Shown: positions 43,471-53,082 of the stretch, piece after piece
Position numbering within the stretch: position 1 is the stretch's first letter
Layout of the letters: each line of letters begins with the position of its first letter
NCBI GenBank assembly: GCA_029263295.1
Contig: JAJCXT010000008.1
Coordinates: 34,420-98,419 of the forward strand
Source: Acidobacteriota bacterium
GTDB taxonomy: Bacteria > Acidobacteriota > UBA890 > WLXD01
Length of the DNA: 64,000 nucleotides
Direction: 5' to 3'
The notes under the pieces: model-generated
What the model saw: only the letters and a program-made list of their open reading frames with translations
Database searches by the model: none
Told to the model about the DNA's origin: nothing
Position numbers and translations under genes: made by a program

Positions 43471-44322
43471 ATGCCGATCAACCCCAAGAGTTTCCTGTAC
43501 ACCCACGACACGTCGACGGGCATCGCTACGATTGTCCTGAATCGGCCGCAGCGCATGAACGCGCTGACTTTCGAGGTGTACCGCGAGCTTGGGCAGACCT
43601 TCCGTGATCTCGCCGACGAGCCCGGAGTGCGCGCCATCGTGCTGACCGGGCAAGGTAGGGCGTTCTGCACCGGCGGCGACGTCCACGACATTATCGGCCC
43701 GCTGCTGGGCCGTGACGCCGACGGCATGTACGAATTCACACGCATGACCTGCGATGTGATCGAGGCCATGCGTGCTTGCCCGCGACCCATCGTCGCCGCG
43801 CTCAACGGCACGGTCGCCGGCGCCGGTGCCGTCCTGGCGACGGCCGCAGATCTGCGCGTGGCCGCCGAGTCGGCGCGCATCGCGTTTCTCTTCACCAAGG
43901 TCGGGCTCTCCGGCGCCGATATGGGTATGTGCTGGTTGTTGCCACGAATCGTCGGCTTCGGTCGAGCGACCGAGTTGTTGATGACCGGTGACTTCATCGA
44001 CGCCGCCGAGGCGCACCGCATTGGCCTCTACAACCGCGTCGTGGCCGACGACAACGTGCTCGAGGTGGCGCTCAATCTCGCTGAGGGACTGGCACGAGGT
44101 CCAGCCTACGGCATCGGCGTCACGAAACAGCAGCTCGACGAAGAGGCCGACATGACTTTCGCCGAGGCACTCGATCGCGAGGCGCGCGTACAGGCGGAGT
44201 GCATGCGGAGCTCCGACTTCACCGAGGCCTACCAGGCGTTCGTAGACAAGCGAGCAGCACGCTTCAACGGTCCGGACGGCGAGCCGGCCGCACCGCCGAC
44301 CGACCCCACCGAGAGCACATGA
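43471..44322 (+). CDS. crotonase superfamily (enoyl-CoA hydratase/isomerase-like) protein
   Basis: 283 residues from ATG 43471. CoA-binding loop ALTFEVYRELGQTF, oxyanion residues in FCTGGDVHD and NGTVAGAGAVLATAADLRVAA mark the crotonase fold. By manual alignment, the two catalytic glutamates of classical hydratases fall on Val in GAGAV and Lys in FTKVGLS. The GLSGADMGMCWLLPRIVG segment is seen in many EchA-like proteins. Isomerase, C-C hydrolase or ring-cleaving chemistry is as likely as hydration. In context it would process the alicyclic CoA ester. Confidence 0.82.
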   Translation: MPINPKSFLYTHDTSTGIATIVLNRPQRMNALTFEVYRELGQTFRDLADEPGVRAIVLTGQGRAFCTGGDVHDIIGPLLGRDADGMYEFTRMTCDVIEAMRACPRPIVAALNGTVAGAGAVLATAADLRVAAESARIAFLFTKVGLSGADMGMCWLLPRIVGFGRATELLMTGDFIDAAEAHRIGLYNRVVADDNVLEVALNLAEGLARGPAYGIGVTKQQLDEEADMTFAEALDREARVQAECMRSSDFTEAYQAFVDKRAARFNGPDGEPAAPPTDPTEST

Positions 44323-45509
44323 CCGACCTGAGCGCGATTCGCGCCTTCCTCAATAAGGACCACCACGAGTTCGCCGCCGAACTCGACCGTTACTGCCTGC
44401 GCGAACTGCACACACTGCCGGAACCCGCTGACGACGACCAGGGTCGCGTTCAGGCTCGCGAGCTGCTCGACTGGATGGGCCACGCCGGATGGCTGCAGAC
44501 GATCGCCGACGGCGACCTGCGGCAGCTGTGCCTGCTGCGCCAGCGCGTGGCAGCTGCCTCGCCACTGGCAGACGCGGTGGTCGCGCTCCAGGGCCTCGCC
44601 ATCACCCCGATCCTACTAGCGGACAACGAAGAGATGATCTCCGCCTGGGTCGAGCCCGCGGTGCGAGGCGCCGCCATGGGCGCGTTCGCGATGAGCGAGC
44701 CGGGGGCCGGATCTGATGTTGGCGCGATCGGCACGACCGCTGTCCGCGACGGGGACGAGTACGTGATCAACGGCACCAAGACGTTCATCTCCAACGCTGG
44801 CATCGCAGACTTCTACGTCGTGTTCGCGAGCACAGACCCCGACGCCGGCACCCGAGGGCTAACTCTGTTCGTGCTCGCAGCCGCCACCCCGGGCCTGGAA
44901 TTCGTCGGGCCGCAGATCATGAGCTCGCCGCACCCGCTCGGCGACATCGCGTTTCACGACTGCCGCATCCCGGTCGCCTGCCGCCTGGGCGATGAAGGCG
45001 GCGGCATCAAGCTCGGTTTGCGCACGCTCGACCGGCTGCGCGCCAGCGTCGGCGCCGCGGCCTGCGGCATGGCGACGCGCGCGTTGGACGAGGCGATCGC
45101 TCACGTTCGCACCCGCGAACAGTTCGGTCAGCCGCTCGCCGAGTTTCAGCTGGTGCAGGACAAACTCGCCCGCATGTACGTGGAGTTGAGTGCCGCCGAG
45201 CTGCTGGTGTACCGCGCGGCCTGGGAAAAGGACCAGGGCGCCGAGCGCATCACGCTGGAGGCGGCCACCGCCAAGGCCGGCGCCACGGAAGCCGCGCAAC
45301 GAGTGATCGACAGCGCCGTCCAACTGCTCGGTGGCCGCGGCGTGCTCGCCACCAACATCGTGGACCGTATGTACCGCAGTGTCCGCGCGTTGCGAATCTA
45401 CGAGGGCACCACGGAAATCCAGCACCTGACCATCGCGCGGCTACTTCTCGCCGGCGCGGCCGCCAGCGTCGAAGCTGACGCCGGCAACGACACCTCCGAC
45501 AGCGAGTAG
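44319..45509 (+). CDS. acyl-CoA dehydrogenase
   Basis: 396 residues from ATG 44319, overlapping the previous stop by 4 bases. FAD enzyme signatures are MSEPGAGSDVGAIGTTA, YVINGTKTFISNAGIAD, VRTREQFGQPLAEFQLVQDKLA, QLLGGRGV and LRIYEGTTEIQHLTIARLLL; the Glu in YEGT is the expected catalytic base. It would introduce a double bond in a CoA thioester and feed electrons to ETF. The position fits a beta-oxidation-like stage of aminobenzoyl-CoA breakdown. Confidence 0.9.
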   Translation: MTDLSAIRAFLNKDHHEFAAELDRYCLRELHTLPEPADDDQGRVQARELLDWMGHAGWLQTIADGDLRQLCLLRQRVAAASPLADAVVALQGLAITPILLADNEEMISAWVEPAVRGAAMGAFAMSEPGAGSDVGAIGTTAVRDGDEYVINGTKTFISNAGIADFYVVFASTDPDAGTRGLTLFVLAAATPGLEFVGPQIMSSPHPLGDIAFHDCRIPVACRLGDEGGGIKLGLRTLDRLRASVGAAACGMATRALDEAIAHVRTREQFGQPLAEFQLVQDKLARMYVELSAAELLVYRAAWEKDQGAERITLEAATAKAGATEAAQRVIDSAVQLLGGRGVLATNIVDRMYRSVRALRIYEGTTEIQHLTIARLLLAGAAASVEADAGNDTSDSE

Positions 45510-45512
45510 TTC

Positions 45513-47885
45513 ATGCGCATCAATTGCCTCGGCGGCGGTCCTGCCGGCCTCTACTTCGCCATCCTGATGAAACTGCGTCGGCCCGACTGCGAGGTCGTGG
45601 TGTGGGAGCAGAACCGGGCCGAGGACACGTTCGGCTTCGGCGTCGTCTTCTCCGACGCCACGATGGACAACCTCGAGGCCGCCGATCCAGAATCGTGGCG
45701 GGCGGTGCGCGAGGCGTTCTACCGCTGGGATGACATTCACATCCACTACCGCGGCGAACTGCTCGAGTCGACCGGTCACGGCTTCGCCGGCATGTCGCGG
45801 ATGCGCCTGCTGCAGATCCTCTCCGCGCGCGCTCTCGAACTGGGTGTGGACATTCGCTTCGGCACGGTGGTCACCGATCCCCGTGAACTGGCCGACGCCG
45901 ACCTCGTCGTGGCCGGCGACGGTGTGCACAGCGCCACGCGCGAATTCTTCGCTGAACACTTCGAACCGGACATCGACTTCCGGCCCAACCGCTTCGTGTG
46001 GCTCGGCACGACGTGCCCATTTCCGGCGTTCACCTTTGATTTCTGCGAGAACGAACACGGCCTCTGGCGGTTGCACGCCTACCAGTACGAACCACGTCAC
46101 GCCGAGGCTGACGACCCGGAGCCGATCTCCACCTTCATCGTGGAAACCACCGACGAGACCTTCGCGAACTCTGGCCTCGACATCGAAGACGAGGCGGCCA
46201 CCATCCGCTACTGCGAGAAGCTCTTCGCCGCGCAACTGGGTGATCACCGACTCATCGGCAACAAGTCCATCTGGCGACAGTTCCCGACGATCCGTAACGG
46301 GTGCTGGCACCACGACAACTTCGTGCTGATGGGCGACGCGGTGCATACGGCCCACTATTCAGTCGGGTCGGGAACGAAGCTGGCGATGGAAGACAGCATC
46401 GCGCTCGTGGACCATATCGACGAGGCCTGGCCGGTCGCTGGGCCGGCGCCGGATCGCACCCGCATCAGCGCGGCGCTAACGGGCTACGAAGAAGCACGCC
46501 GTCCCGAAACCGAGAGCCTGCAACGCGCCGCGCAGGCCAGCCTGCAGTGGTTCGAAGACACCGAGCGCTACTGGAACGCCGAGCCCATCGAGTTCGGGTT
46601 CAGCCTGCTTACCCGTAGCCTGCGCATCACCCACGCCGATCTCGCCGAGCGCGACCCGGCGTACGTGCAGCGCGTCGACAAGTGGTTCGCCGCGCAGGCC
46701 ACACAGCAGTCCGGAGTCCCGGTTGCCGAGATGTCGGCATTGCCGGAGAAGGCGGCGCCAAAGGTACACAGCCCTGCCCGCTCCTACGCGCGCCGACCGC
46801 TGCCACCTCCGATGTTCACGCCGTTCAAGCTGCGCGGGATGATGCTCACCAACCGCATCGTCGTATCGCCCATGTGCCAGTACAGCGCTGTCGATGGAGT
46901 GCCCAACGAATGGCATTTCGTCAATCTCGCATCGCGCGCCGTGGGCGGCGCCGGCCTACTCGTGACCGAGATGACCGACGTCTCCCCCGACGGCCGCATC
47001 ACGCCCGGGTGCGCCGGCATGTACAACGACGAGCAGGGTGCCGCCTGGCGACGGATCGTCGACTTCGTACACGACAACAGCTACTCCAAGATCGCCGTCC
47101 AGCTCGCTCACGCCGGCCGCAAGGGCTCGACCGAGATGCCTTGGAAGGGATCCGACGAACCGCTGGAGCAGGGCGGCTGGCCGCTGATGGCAGCCTCGCC
47201 CATCCCCTGGCACGAGCACAGCCCCGTGCCCCACGAGATGTCGCGCGACGACATGGAGGAGGTGCTCGCCAACCACGTGGCGGCGACCGAGCGGGCCGCC
47301 GCGGTGGGCTTCGACATGCTGGAACTGCATATGGCGCACGGCTACCTGCTGTCGAGCTTCGTCTCGCCACTGACCAACGAACGCGCCGACGAATACGGCG
47401 GTTCACTGGAGAATCGCCTGCGGTACCCGCTCGAGGTCTTCGCCGCGATGCGCGCCGCCTGGCCCGCCGAACGACCGATGTCGGTGCGTATTTCCGCCGT
47501 CGACTGGGCACCGGGTGGAATGGAGCCAGCCGACTCGGTGGCCGTGGCGCGATTGCTGAAGGCCGCCGACTGCGACCTGGTCGACGTCTCCGCCGGGCAA
47601 ACCGTGCCCTACGCCAGCCCGGTGTACGGCCGCCAGTTCCAGACCCCTTTCGCCGAGCGCATCCGCCGCGAGGTCGGTATCAACACCATGGCGGTGGGCA
47701 ACATCTCTTCGTACATGGATGCCAACACGATCCTCGCCGCGGGCCGCGCAGACCTGTGTGCGTTAGCTCGAGCCCACCTTTGGGACCCCTACTGGACACG
47801 CAACGCTGCACAGAAACAGGGCTGGGATCTGCCCTGGCCCGACGCCTACTCCGTACTCGACGGCTATCGACCGCGCTTCGAATAG
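45513..47885 (+). CDS. fused FAD monooxygenase / old yellow enzyme, 2-aminobenzoyl-CoA monooxygenase/reductase type
   Basis: 790 residues, the length of this bifunctional family. Residues 1 to about 395 are a class A flavin monooxygenase (GGGPAGL near residue 6, [30 protein letters not shown]). Residues about 425-790 are an old-yellow-enzyme reductase ([49 protein letters not shown]). Relatives are annotated as salicylyl-CoA 5-hydroxylase/oxidoreductase or anthraniloyl-CoA monooxygenase. With kynureninase encoded two genes downstream, anthraniloyl-CoA is the likely substrate: hydroxylation at C5 and ring reduction to a non-aromatic amino-oxocyclohexene-CoA. Confidence 0.9.
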   Translation: MRINCLGGGPAGLYFAILMKLRRPDCEVVVWEQNRAEDTFGFGVVFSDATMDNLEAADPESWRAVREAFYRWDDIHIHYRGELLESTGHGFAGMSRMRLLQILSARALELGVDIRFGTVVTDPRELADADLVVAGDGVHSATREFFAEHFEPDIDFRPNRFVWLGTTCPFPAFTFDFCENEHGLWRLHAYQYEPRHAEADDPEPISTFIVETTDETFANSGLDIEDEAATIRYCEKLFAAQLGDHRLIGNKSIWRQFPTIRNGCWHHDNFVLMGDAVHTAHYSVGSGTKLAMEDSIALVDHIDEAWPVAGPAPDRTRISAALTGYEEARRPETESLQRAAQASLQWFEDTERYWNAEPIEFGFSLLTRSLRITHADLAERDPAYVQRVDKWFAAQATQQSGVPVAEMSALPEKAAPKVHSPARSYARRPLPPPMFTPFKLRGMMLTNRIVVSPMCQYSAVDGVPNEWHFVNLASRAVGGAGLLVTEMTDVSPDGRITPGCAGMYNDEQGAAWRRIVDFVHDNSYSKIAVQLAHAGRKGSTEMPWKGSDEPLEQGGWPLMAASPIPWHEHSPVPHEMSRDDMEEVLANHVAATERAAAVGFDMLELHMAHGYLLSSFVSPLTNERADEYGGSLENRLRYPLEVFAAMRAAWPAERPMSVRISAVDWAPGGMEPADSVAVARLLKAADCDLVDVSAGQTVPYASPVYGRQFQTPFAERIRREVGINTMAVGNISSYMDANTILAAGRADLCALARAHLWDPYWTRNAAQKQGWDLPWPDAYSVLDGYRPRFE

Positions 47886-47894
47886 GAACAGCCC

Positions 47895-48680
47895 ATGCGA
47901 TCAACGACCTATAGCGAATACCTGGCTATCGACGAACTGCTGTCGCTGCAGCGACTGAAGTCGGACCCCACCGAACACGATGAGATGCTCTTCATCGTCA
48001 TCCACCAGGTGTACGAACTCTGGTTCAAGCAGGAATTGCACGAGATCGACTATCTCGGCGAGCAACTGACCGCCGGTCATGGCGCCCGCGCGATCGGCAC
48101 GCTCAACCGGATCCTGACGATCCTCAAGACACTCGTCGCGCAGATCGACGTTCTCGAAACGATGACGCCGCTGGAGTTTCTCAGCTTCCGCAATCGTCTC
48201 GATACAGCAAGCGGCTTCGAGTCCTTTCAGTTCCGCGAGTTCGAGTTCGCGCTCGGTCTGAAGAACGCGGCGGCGATCGGACGGTTCGCGGAGGGCACGA
48301 ACGCCCGTGCGAACCTGGAGCGCCGGCTGGCGGCGCCCTCCATCTGGCAACTGTTCCTGCGTCACCTCCACGTCAATGGAGTCGCAATACCCGCGACGGC
48401 AATCGACCGCGATCCGGCCCTGCCGACAGAAGCGAGCGAGGCGGTCCAGGAGCAACTGATCAAGATCTACCGCGAGGACACCGCAACCATGCAGGTATGT
48501 GAGCGACTCGTCGACCTGGACGAGGGCGTGCAGGAGTGGCGCTACCGACACGTGAAGATGGTGCAGCGAACGATCGGGACCAAGCCCGGGACTGGTGGCT
48601 CCGAGGGAGCCGAGTACCTCAAGAACACCTTGTTCAAGCCGGTCTTCCCAGACCTGTGGGCCATCCGCGCCGCCCTCTAA
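47895..48680 (+). CDS. kynA: tryptophan 2,3-dioxygenase
   Basis: 261 residues, typical for bacterial TDO. The heme enzyme opens L-tryptophan to N-formylkynurenine. The family blocks are visible: YSEYLAIDELLSLQ, DEMLFIVIHQVYELWFKQ with the substrate-site His and Tyr, FLSFRNRLDTASGFESFQFRE, and the heme-ligand His in WRYRHVKMVQRTIG followed by GTGGSEG. It is 9 bases after the monooxygenase gene and 14 bases before kynU, so it belongs to the same operon. Confidence 0.96.
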   Translation: MRSTTYSEYLAIDELLSLQRLKSDPTEHDEMLFIVIHQVYELWFKQELHEIDYLGEQLTAGHGARAIGTLNRILTILKTLVAQIDVLETMTPLEFLSFRNRLDTASGFESFQFREFEFALGLKNAAAIGRFAEGTNARANLERRLAAPSIWQLFLRHLHVNGVAIPATAIDRDPALPTEASEAVQEQLIKIYREDTATMQVCERLVDLDEGVQEWRYRHVKMVQRTIGTKPGTGGSEGAEYLKNTLFKPVFPDLWAIRAAL

Positions 48681-48694
48681 ACACGGGAGTCGAC

Positions 48695-49915
48695 ATGGCA
48701 TCGGACGAACCGGCCTCGCAGCAGGTCTCGCTGGCTGATCTCTGCACCTCACCGAATGCCATCGCGCCAAACTACTCGCGCTTCCGTGTGTCCGAACGGC
48801 TACTACTGAGCGCCCACTCCCATCAGGCATGGCCCGACTGCGGATTCGAGGGGCAGCAAGAGGCGTGGCTGGACGCGGCGGAGTTGGTGGACCGCAAGTG
48901 GAGCCGCGCTTTCGCCAAGGCCGAGGCGGTACGCGAGGGATTCCGTCACCTGCTCGATGACCCGGACGCGGATATCGCCCTGGGCGCGAACACTCACGAC
49001 CTGGTGGTTCGACTGCTCTCGGCTCTGCCGCTGCGCGGCCGACCTCGTATCGTCACGACGGACGGCGAATTCCACACGCTGCGTCGGCAGCTCGACCGGC
49101 TCGAGGAAGAAGGCATCGAGATCGTCCGTGTGCCGGCGGCACCGGCGCGGACTCTCGCCGAGCGTCTCGGCCGAGAAGTCGACAGCCGTACCGCGCTCGT
49201 GGCCGTATCGGCTGTCATGTTCCGAAGCGCCCACCGCATCCCACAGCTTGGCGCAGTCGCTTCGGTGTGCGCGGATGACGGCGCGCAGTTCCTGGTGGAC
49301 GCGTATCACGCCCTCAACGTGGCGCCCTTCTCGGTGCGGCAGGACGGGCTCGGCAGCGCCTTCGTCATCGGCGGCGGCTATAAGTACTGCCAGCTTGGCG
49401 AGGGCAACTGTTTCCTGCGGTTGCCTCCGGAGTGCGACCTAAGGCCGGTGATCACCGGCTGGTACTCGGAGTTCAGCGCTCTCGAAGAGGGGGCGTCGGG
49501 CGAGGTCATGTACGGCACGGGCGGCGATCGCTTCGCTGGCGCCACCTACGATCCGACATCGCACTACCGTGCCGCCAAGGTATTCGCCTACTTCGAAGCG
49601 CGCGGAATGGATGCGTCGCTCCTGCGCGAAGTCAGCCAGCATCAGGTCGGCCTGCTCGCTAGCGAGTTCGACAACCTCGACCTCGACCCGGCGTTGATCA
49701 CGCGCGATCGCGACACTCCGCTCGACGAACTTGGCGGCTTTCTTGCCCTGCACAGTCCGCGCGCCGGGGAATTGAGCGAGCGGCTGTACGCACGTGGAGT
49801 GTCCAATGACTATAGAGACGATACTCTTCGTCTCGGCCCTGCTCCCTACCTGGCTGACGACCAACTGCGAGAGGCGATCGCATGCCTCGAAACGACAGTG
49901 GAGGAGCTCGCGTGA
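48695..49915 (+). CDS. kynU: kynureninase-like PLP enzyme
   Basis: 406 residues from ATG 48695, with GGGAG upstream. A fold-type I aminotransferase class V enzyme: VDAYHALNVAPFS holds the PLP Asp/His region and GGGYKYCQLGEGNCFLR the Schiff-base Lys (residue 230). Kynureninase splits kynurenine into anthranilate and alanine. The call rests on the fold, the Lys motif and the adjacent tryptophan dioxygenase. Anthranilate would feed the CoA ligase encoded at 37820 and the monooxygenase/reductase. Confidence 0.88.
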   Translation: MASDEPASQQVSLADLCTSPNAIAPNYSRFRVSERLLLSAHSHQAWPDCGFEGQQEAWLDAAELVDRKWSRAFAKAEAVREGFRHLLDDPDADIALGANTHDLVVRLLSALPLRGRPRIVTTDGEFHTLRRQLDRLEEEGIEIVRVPAAPARTLAERLGREVDSRTALVAVSAVMFRSAHRIPQLGAVASVCADDGAQFLVDAYHALNVAPFSVRQDGLGSAFVIGGGYKYCQLGEGNCFLRLPPECDLRPVITGWYSEFSALEEGASGEVMYGTGGDRFAGATYDPTSHYRAAKVFAYFEARGMDASLLREVSQHQVGLLASEFDNLDLDPALITRDRDTPLDELGGFLALHSPRAGELSERLYARGVSNDYRDDTLRLGPAPYLADDQLREAIACLETTVEELA

Positions 49916-51561
49916 CCACCAGAACGGCTGCCGCCGCAACCCGAATCGGTCTCGTCGCGCTCGCCCTGCTCATCGCCGGCCCCGAGCCCCTGGCTCTGGA
50001 GCCGAGCCAGGAACCGGTGCTAGCCGCTTGGGGACCATGCGGTGCCGACAGCCCGCATGACGATGCAGAGTGCGCCCATGTGACGTTGCCCCTGGACTAC
50101 GACGCACCGGACGCAGGCACGATCGGCATTGCCGCGGGGCGCATCATGGGTGATCAGGACGAGACTAGCGGCCGCGCACAGCTCTGGTACATCCCGGGCG
50201 GCCCTGGCGATTCAGGGATCGAAGCCCTCGGACGACTGCACGCCATCTTCGGCGAACTCGGGGTGGATATCTACAGCCTCGATCCTCGCGGCGTCGGCGG
50301 CACGGAGTTGCTGCGCTGCCCCGATCAGGAAGCGGAAGACAGCGAGGAAGGGCGTGAACTCTCGACCGAGGAGTGGGCCGCCTGCATCGACTGGCTGGCC
50401 GCGAATCGCTCGGATCTCGGATACCTGACGACCACAGCTTCGGCCCGAGACCTAGGCGCTGCCGTCGACATGATGAGCACACCCGAGGATCGAGTGATCA
50501 TCTTCGGCGCCTCCTACGGCAGCTACTGGACGAACCGTTACCTGAACCTCTTCCCGGAACAGCCCGACGGCGTGATCCTCGATGGCATCGTGCCGGCCGA
50601 CTGGACGTTCGCTGAGTTCGACGAGTCGCTCGATGGCGCCGGCCGACGCCTGCTCGAACGCTGTGTGCGCTCCACCGAGTGTGCCGCCCACCTCGGCGCG
50701 GATCCGATCGCGCTTGCCGAGGAGTTGCCGGACCGGTTCGACGACGGGCATTGCCCCGACCTGAGCAACGAAATCGACGGCGCCATGCTGCGACTGGTGT
50801 TCGGCAACATGATGATGAGCGGACCCGAGGTGTGGCCGTACATTCCGGCCATGATCTACCGCATGGACCGCTGCAGGATACGCGACCTCGAGGCGGCGGG
50901 CGCCTTGTTCGAAACACTGTTCGAGTCGGAAGACGCTGGCGAGCCCGCGTCGCACTCGCCGGTGTTGCAGCGACATGTCGCGATGTCCGAGCTATGGCCC
51001 GAGGTTGGGGCATCACCAGCCGGCTTCGAGGCCGCACTCAAGCGCACGACCATGACGACCGGCGTGAGCGCGTCGTTCGCCAAAACCTACGCCGACTGGC
51101 CCCGTTACCCACGCGACGAGCTGGTTGGGGTGACGGCAGACTACAGCGGCCCGATGCTGCTGCTGCACGGTGGGCTGGATCCGACGATGCCGGTCGAGCG
51201 ACTCGAGGCACTGATCGACCACTTTGACGGACCCGGCCAGGAGTTCGTGTTCTTCCCTGATTCGGGGCACGTCACGGTCAGCGATAACTCCTGCTCACAA
51301 TCGATGTACGCGAGCTTCATCGCCAACCCCGGCGAACCAGTCGATCGCAGTTGCGTCGATACGGCCGACGCCTTCAACCTGGGCGCTCCTGAGACCGACG
51401 CGCCGCTGTTTGGCACCGACGACTTCTGGGGCGAGAGCGCGACGACGATGGAGATCGTCGTGATCGTCATCAACGTCCTGATCGCTGCTGCCATGGCAGG
51501 GCTAGTGGTGTGGACCGCGCGCTTCATGCGGCGCCGCATGGCGAGGAAGAACGCCGCTTAG
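49912..51561 (+). CDS. exported alpha/beta hydrolase, TAP-like, with C-terminal membrane anchor
   Basis: 549 residues from GTG 49912, which overlaps the kynU stop by 4 bases and has GGAGG 7 bases upstream; an earlier ATG at 49882 is less likely. A signal peptide (LVALALLIAGPEPLA), IPGGPGDSGIE oxyanion loop, FGASYGSYW nucleophile elbow, LHGGLDPTMP acidic residue and DSGHVTVSDN His are those of tripeptidyl-peptidase/proline-iminopeptidase-like (S33) hydrolases. A final helix (IVVIVINVLIAAAMAGLVVW) anchors it. It may supply peptides or amino acids; a role in tryptophan breakdown is unproven. Confidence 0.85.
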   Translation: MTTRTAAAATRIGLVALALLIAGPEPLALEPSQEPVLAAWGPCGADSPHDDAECAHVTLPLDYDAPDAGTIGIAAGRIMGDQDETSGRAQLWYIPGGPGDSGIEALGRLHAIFGELGVDIYSLDPRGVGGTELLRCPDQEAEDSEEGRELSTEEWAACIDWLAANRSDLGYLTTTASARDLGAAVDMMSTPEDRVIIFGASYGSYWTNRYLNLFPEQPDGVILDGIVPADWTFAEFDESLDGAGRRLLERCVRSTECAAHLGADPIALAEELPDRFDDGHCPDLSNEIDGAMLRLVFGNMMMSGPEVWPYIPAMIYRMDRCRIRDLEAAGALFETLFESEDAGEPASHSPVLQRHVAMSELWPEVGASPAGFEAALKRTTMTTGVSASFAKTYADWPRYPRDELVGVTADYSGPMLLLHGGLDPTMPVERLEALIDHFDGPGQEFVFFPDSGHVTVSDNSCSQSMYASFIANPGEPVDRSCVDTADAFNLGAPETDAPLFGTDDFWGESATTMEIVVIVINVLIAAAMAGLVVWTARFMRRRMARKNAA

Positions 51562-51594
51562 CAGAGTCGCCGACTAGCGCCGCCTGAAGAAAAT

Positions 51595-51636
51595 GGAGCG
51601 CCGCGGCTGGCAATCGGATGCCAGCTACGGCGCTCC
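51595..51636. terminator. two-step hairpin terminator of the tryptophan operon
   Basis: Outer stem 51595-51603 with 51628-51636 (9 bp) and inner stem 51606-51612 with 51619-51625 (7 bp). It lies 34 bases after the operon's last stop, between convergent genes, without a T run. Confidence 0.6.
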
Positions 51637-51662
51637 CGCAGGGAATCGATCAGAGGATCGGT

Positions 51663-51702
51663 GGGTCTCCCCTTCTGCGATCAGGCGGTCGTTGGGTCTC
51701 CC
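51663..51702. repeat. repeated GGGTCTCCC motif (third copy at 52632-52640)
   Basis: GGGTCTCCC occurs at 51663 and 51694 on the 3' side and again at 52632 on the 5' side of the pseudopilin gene, all in the same orientation. The 51694 and 52632 copies share a longer match, TTGGGTCTCCCG followed by TTGC with one extra base. These direct repeats flank about 0.95 kb. Confidence 0.5.
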
Positions 51703-51799
51703 GCTTGCTTAAGTCGTTGGTTGCCGGGTCGTTGGCAGGTCAAGTCGCTGGTCCCGCAGCCACCGGTACAGATGATCTGGCAGGCATTGGGACCGACAC

Positions 51800-52594
51800 T
51801 CATCGGCCGCCCCCGGCCGTCATGAGCGCCACAAAATCGTCATCGCCGGTGAACCATCCACCCGGCTGATTGAAGTCGGTGTCGATCGTCTCGTCAGGGC
51901 CGGCCGAATAACAGACCACTGCCGTACTGAATCCATCGGAGGAGTCAGACGGAACGAACATCCCGAACACGTTGGCCATGTAGCGGTTGCCCCACGGATC
52001 GGCGTCGACGCGATCGGAGATGTAGGGGCCGCGCCAGGCGAACATCGAATTGAACCCCTGCCCGGACGGCGGATCGAAGAGAAGTCCGCCGGGAATGCCT
52101 GCACTCATCGCGCCGTTACGCATGTCGGCCGGCATGCGGTGGCCGCCCGTCGCGTTCCCGAGCGGAGTGTTGTGAATCAGATGGTTCGCGAAGGTGTCGA
52201 CGCGAAACTGCACAGGCACACCGCCGAAGTCGGTCGACTCGGTGAAGCCCTCGATGAAAGGCAGCGCCCAGTTCTCCCCGTCCACACCGCCCGCCAGCAC
52301 CGGAGTGTCGCCGTCACCGATGAGCAGGCCGACTGGCGAGGTGCGGTCAGGAGTGTCGGAACCGGAACCACCGCCGTCGCGGCCGCCCCACTGCCAGAAG
52401 GCGAGCTCGCCCGTATCGACCACGTAGCGCGCCAGTGACGAGCACATCGCGCCGACATCTTCCTTGACCCGCACGAAGCGCGCCAACCGATTGAAGCCGC
52501 CGAGGTTGGGTAGCATGATCGCCGACAAGATCACCAGGACCAGCAAGATGATGGTGACCTCGACCAGTGTGAAGCCGCGCTGATCGTTCTTCAT
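51800..52594 (-). CDS. type IV/type II pseudopilin-like protein (orphan)
   Basis: 264 residues from ATG 52594. The N-terminus KNDQRG|FTLVEVTIILLVLVILSAIMLP is a prepilin peptidase site (Gly before Phe, Glu at +5) and hydrophobic helix. The remaining soluble part is Gly-rich with no second domain that I recognise; DADPWGNRYMANVF resembles the DPWGNPY loop of GspG-type major pseudopilins. No other secretion genes are near, so it would work with machinery encoded elsewhere. Direct repeats flank it. Confidence 0.8.
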   Translation of the reverse strand: MKNDQRGFTLVEVTIILLVLVILSAIMLPNLGGFNRLARFVRVKEDVGAMCSSLARYVVDTGELAFWQWGGRDGGGSGSDTPDRTSPVGLLIGDGDTPVLAGGVDGENWALPFIEGFTESTDFGGVPVQFRVDTFANHLIHNTPLGNATGGHRMPADMRNGAMSAGIPGGLLFDPPSGQGFNSMFAWRGPYISDRVDADPWGNRYMANVFGMFVPSDSSDGFSTAVVCYSAGPDETIDTDFNQPGGWFTGDDDFVALMTAGGGR

Positions 52595-53082
52595 TTCCTG
52601 TGATGCTCCCAGCAGCCAACGTAGCGGAATTGGGTCTCCCGTTGCGTCGTGCAAGCAATGTAGCCGCCCCCCCCCGCTCGCCAAAGTCGACTGGGCCCTT
52701 GCTGACCCTCGCTGTCCAGATGGTCACTCCTGCCCACCTGCGGCCAATGTCGGCACCGTCCTTTCCGGGCCCGATCCGGCCGCAGCACCGCGAGTGCGGC
52801 CCTGGGCGGCGGCGAACATGACGCGGCGGCCAGGAGCGGCCAGGAGCGGCCAGGTCAGGCGCCCTTGCGGTCCCCGTGGGTCGACGCCGGACGGCCAGGC
52901 GAGGACATCAGCTGCGGCAGCTCCTGCTCGGCCACGTCCGCACAGCCGGCGCCAGGGTTCGTCGTCCTGATCGCACTGGAGAGAAGCGTCGCTACGCAAA
53001 GGTGACTAATCGTGCGCAAATTTTTCTGAACGATCACGCCGATTCTTGCTCGGCACGGGGGCCTTTCGGGACACGGACGCGG
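52595..53082. other. 488-base gap without a convincing gene
   Basis: It contains a run of nine C (52667-52675), a 7-bp hairpin (52778-52784 with 52795-52801), and 2.8 copies of a 10-bp tandem repeat CGGCCAGGAG at 52827-52854. Short open frames here lack start signals and recognisable motifs. Confidence 0.6.

Noticed and set aside
46682..47914. A 410-codon plus-strand frame inside the fused monooxygenase/reductase gene
   Set aside because: It is Arg-rich out-of-frame translation of the old-yellow-enzyme half.
52827..52854. Possible iteron-like origin or VNTR gene region
   Set aside because: Only 2.8 copies of a 10-bp GC-rich unit, with no replication protein or AT-rich segment nearby; noted only within the gap description.
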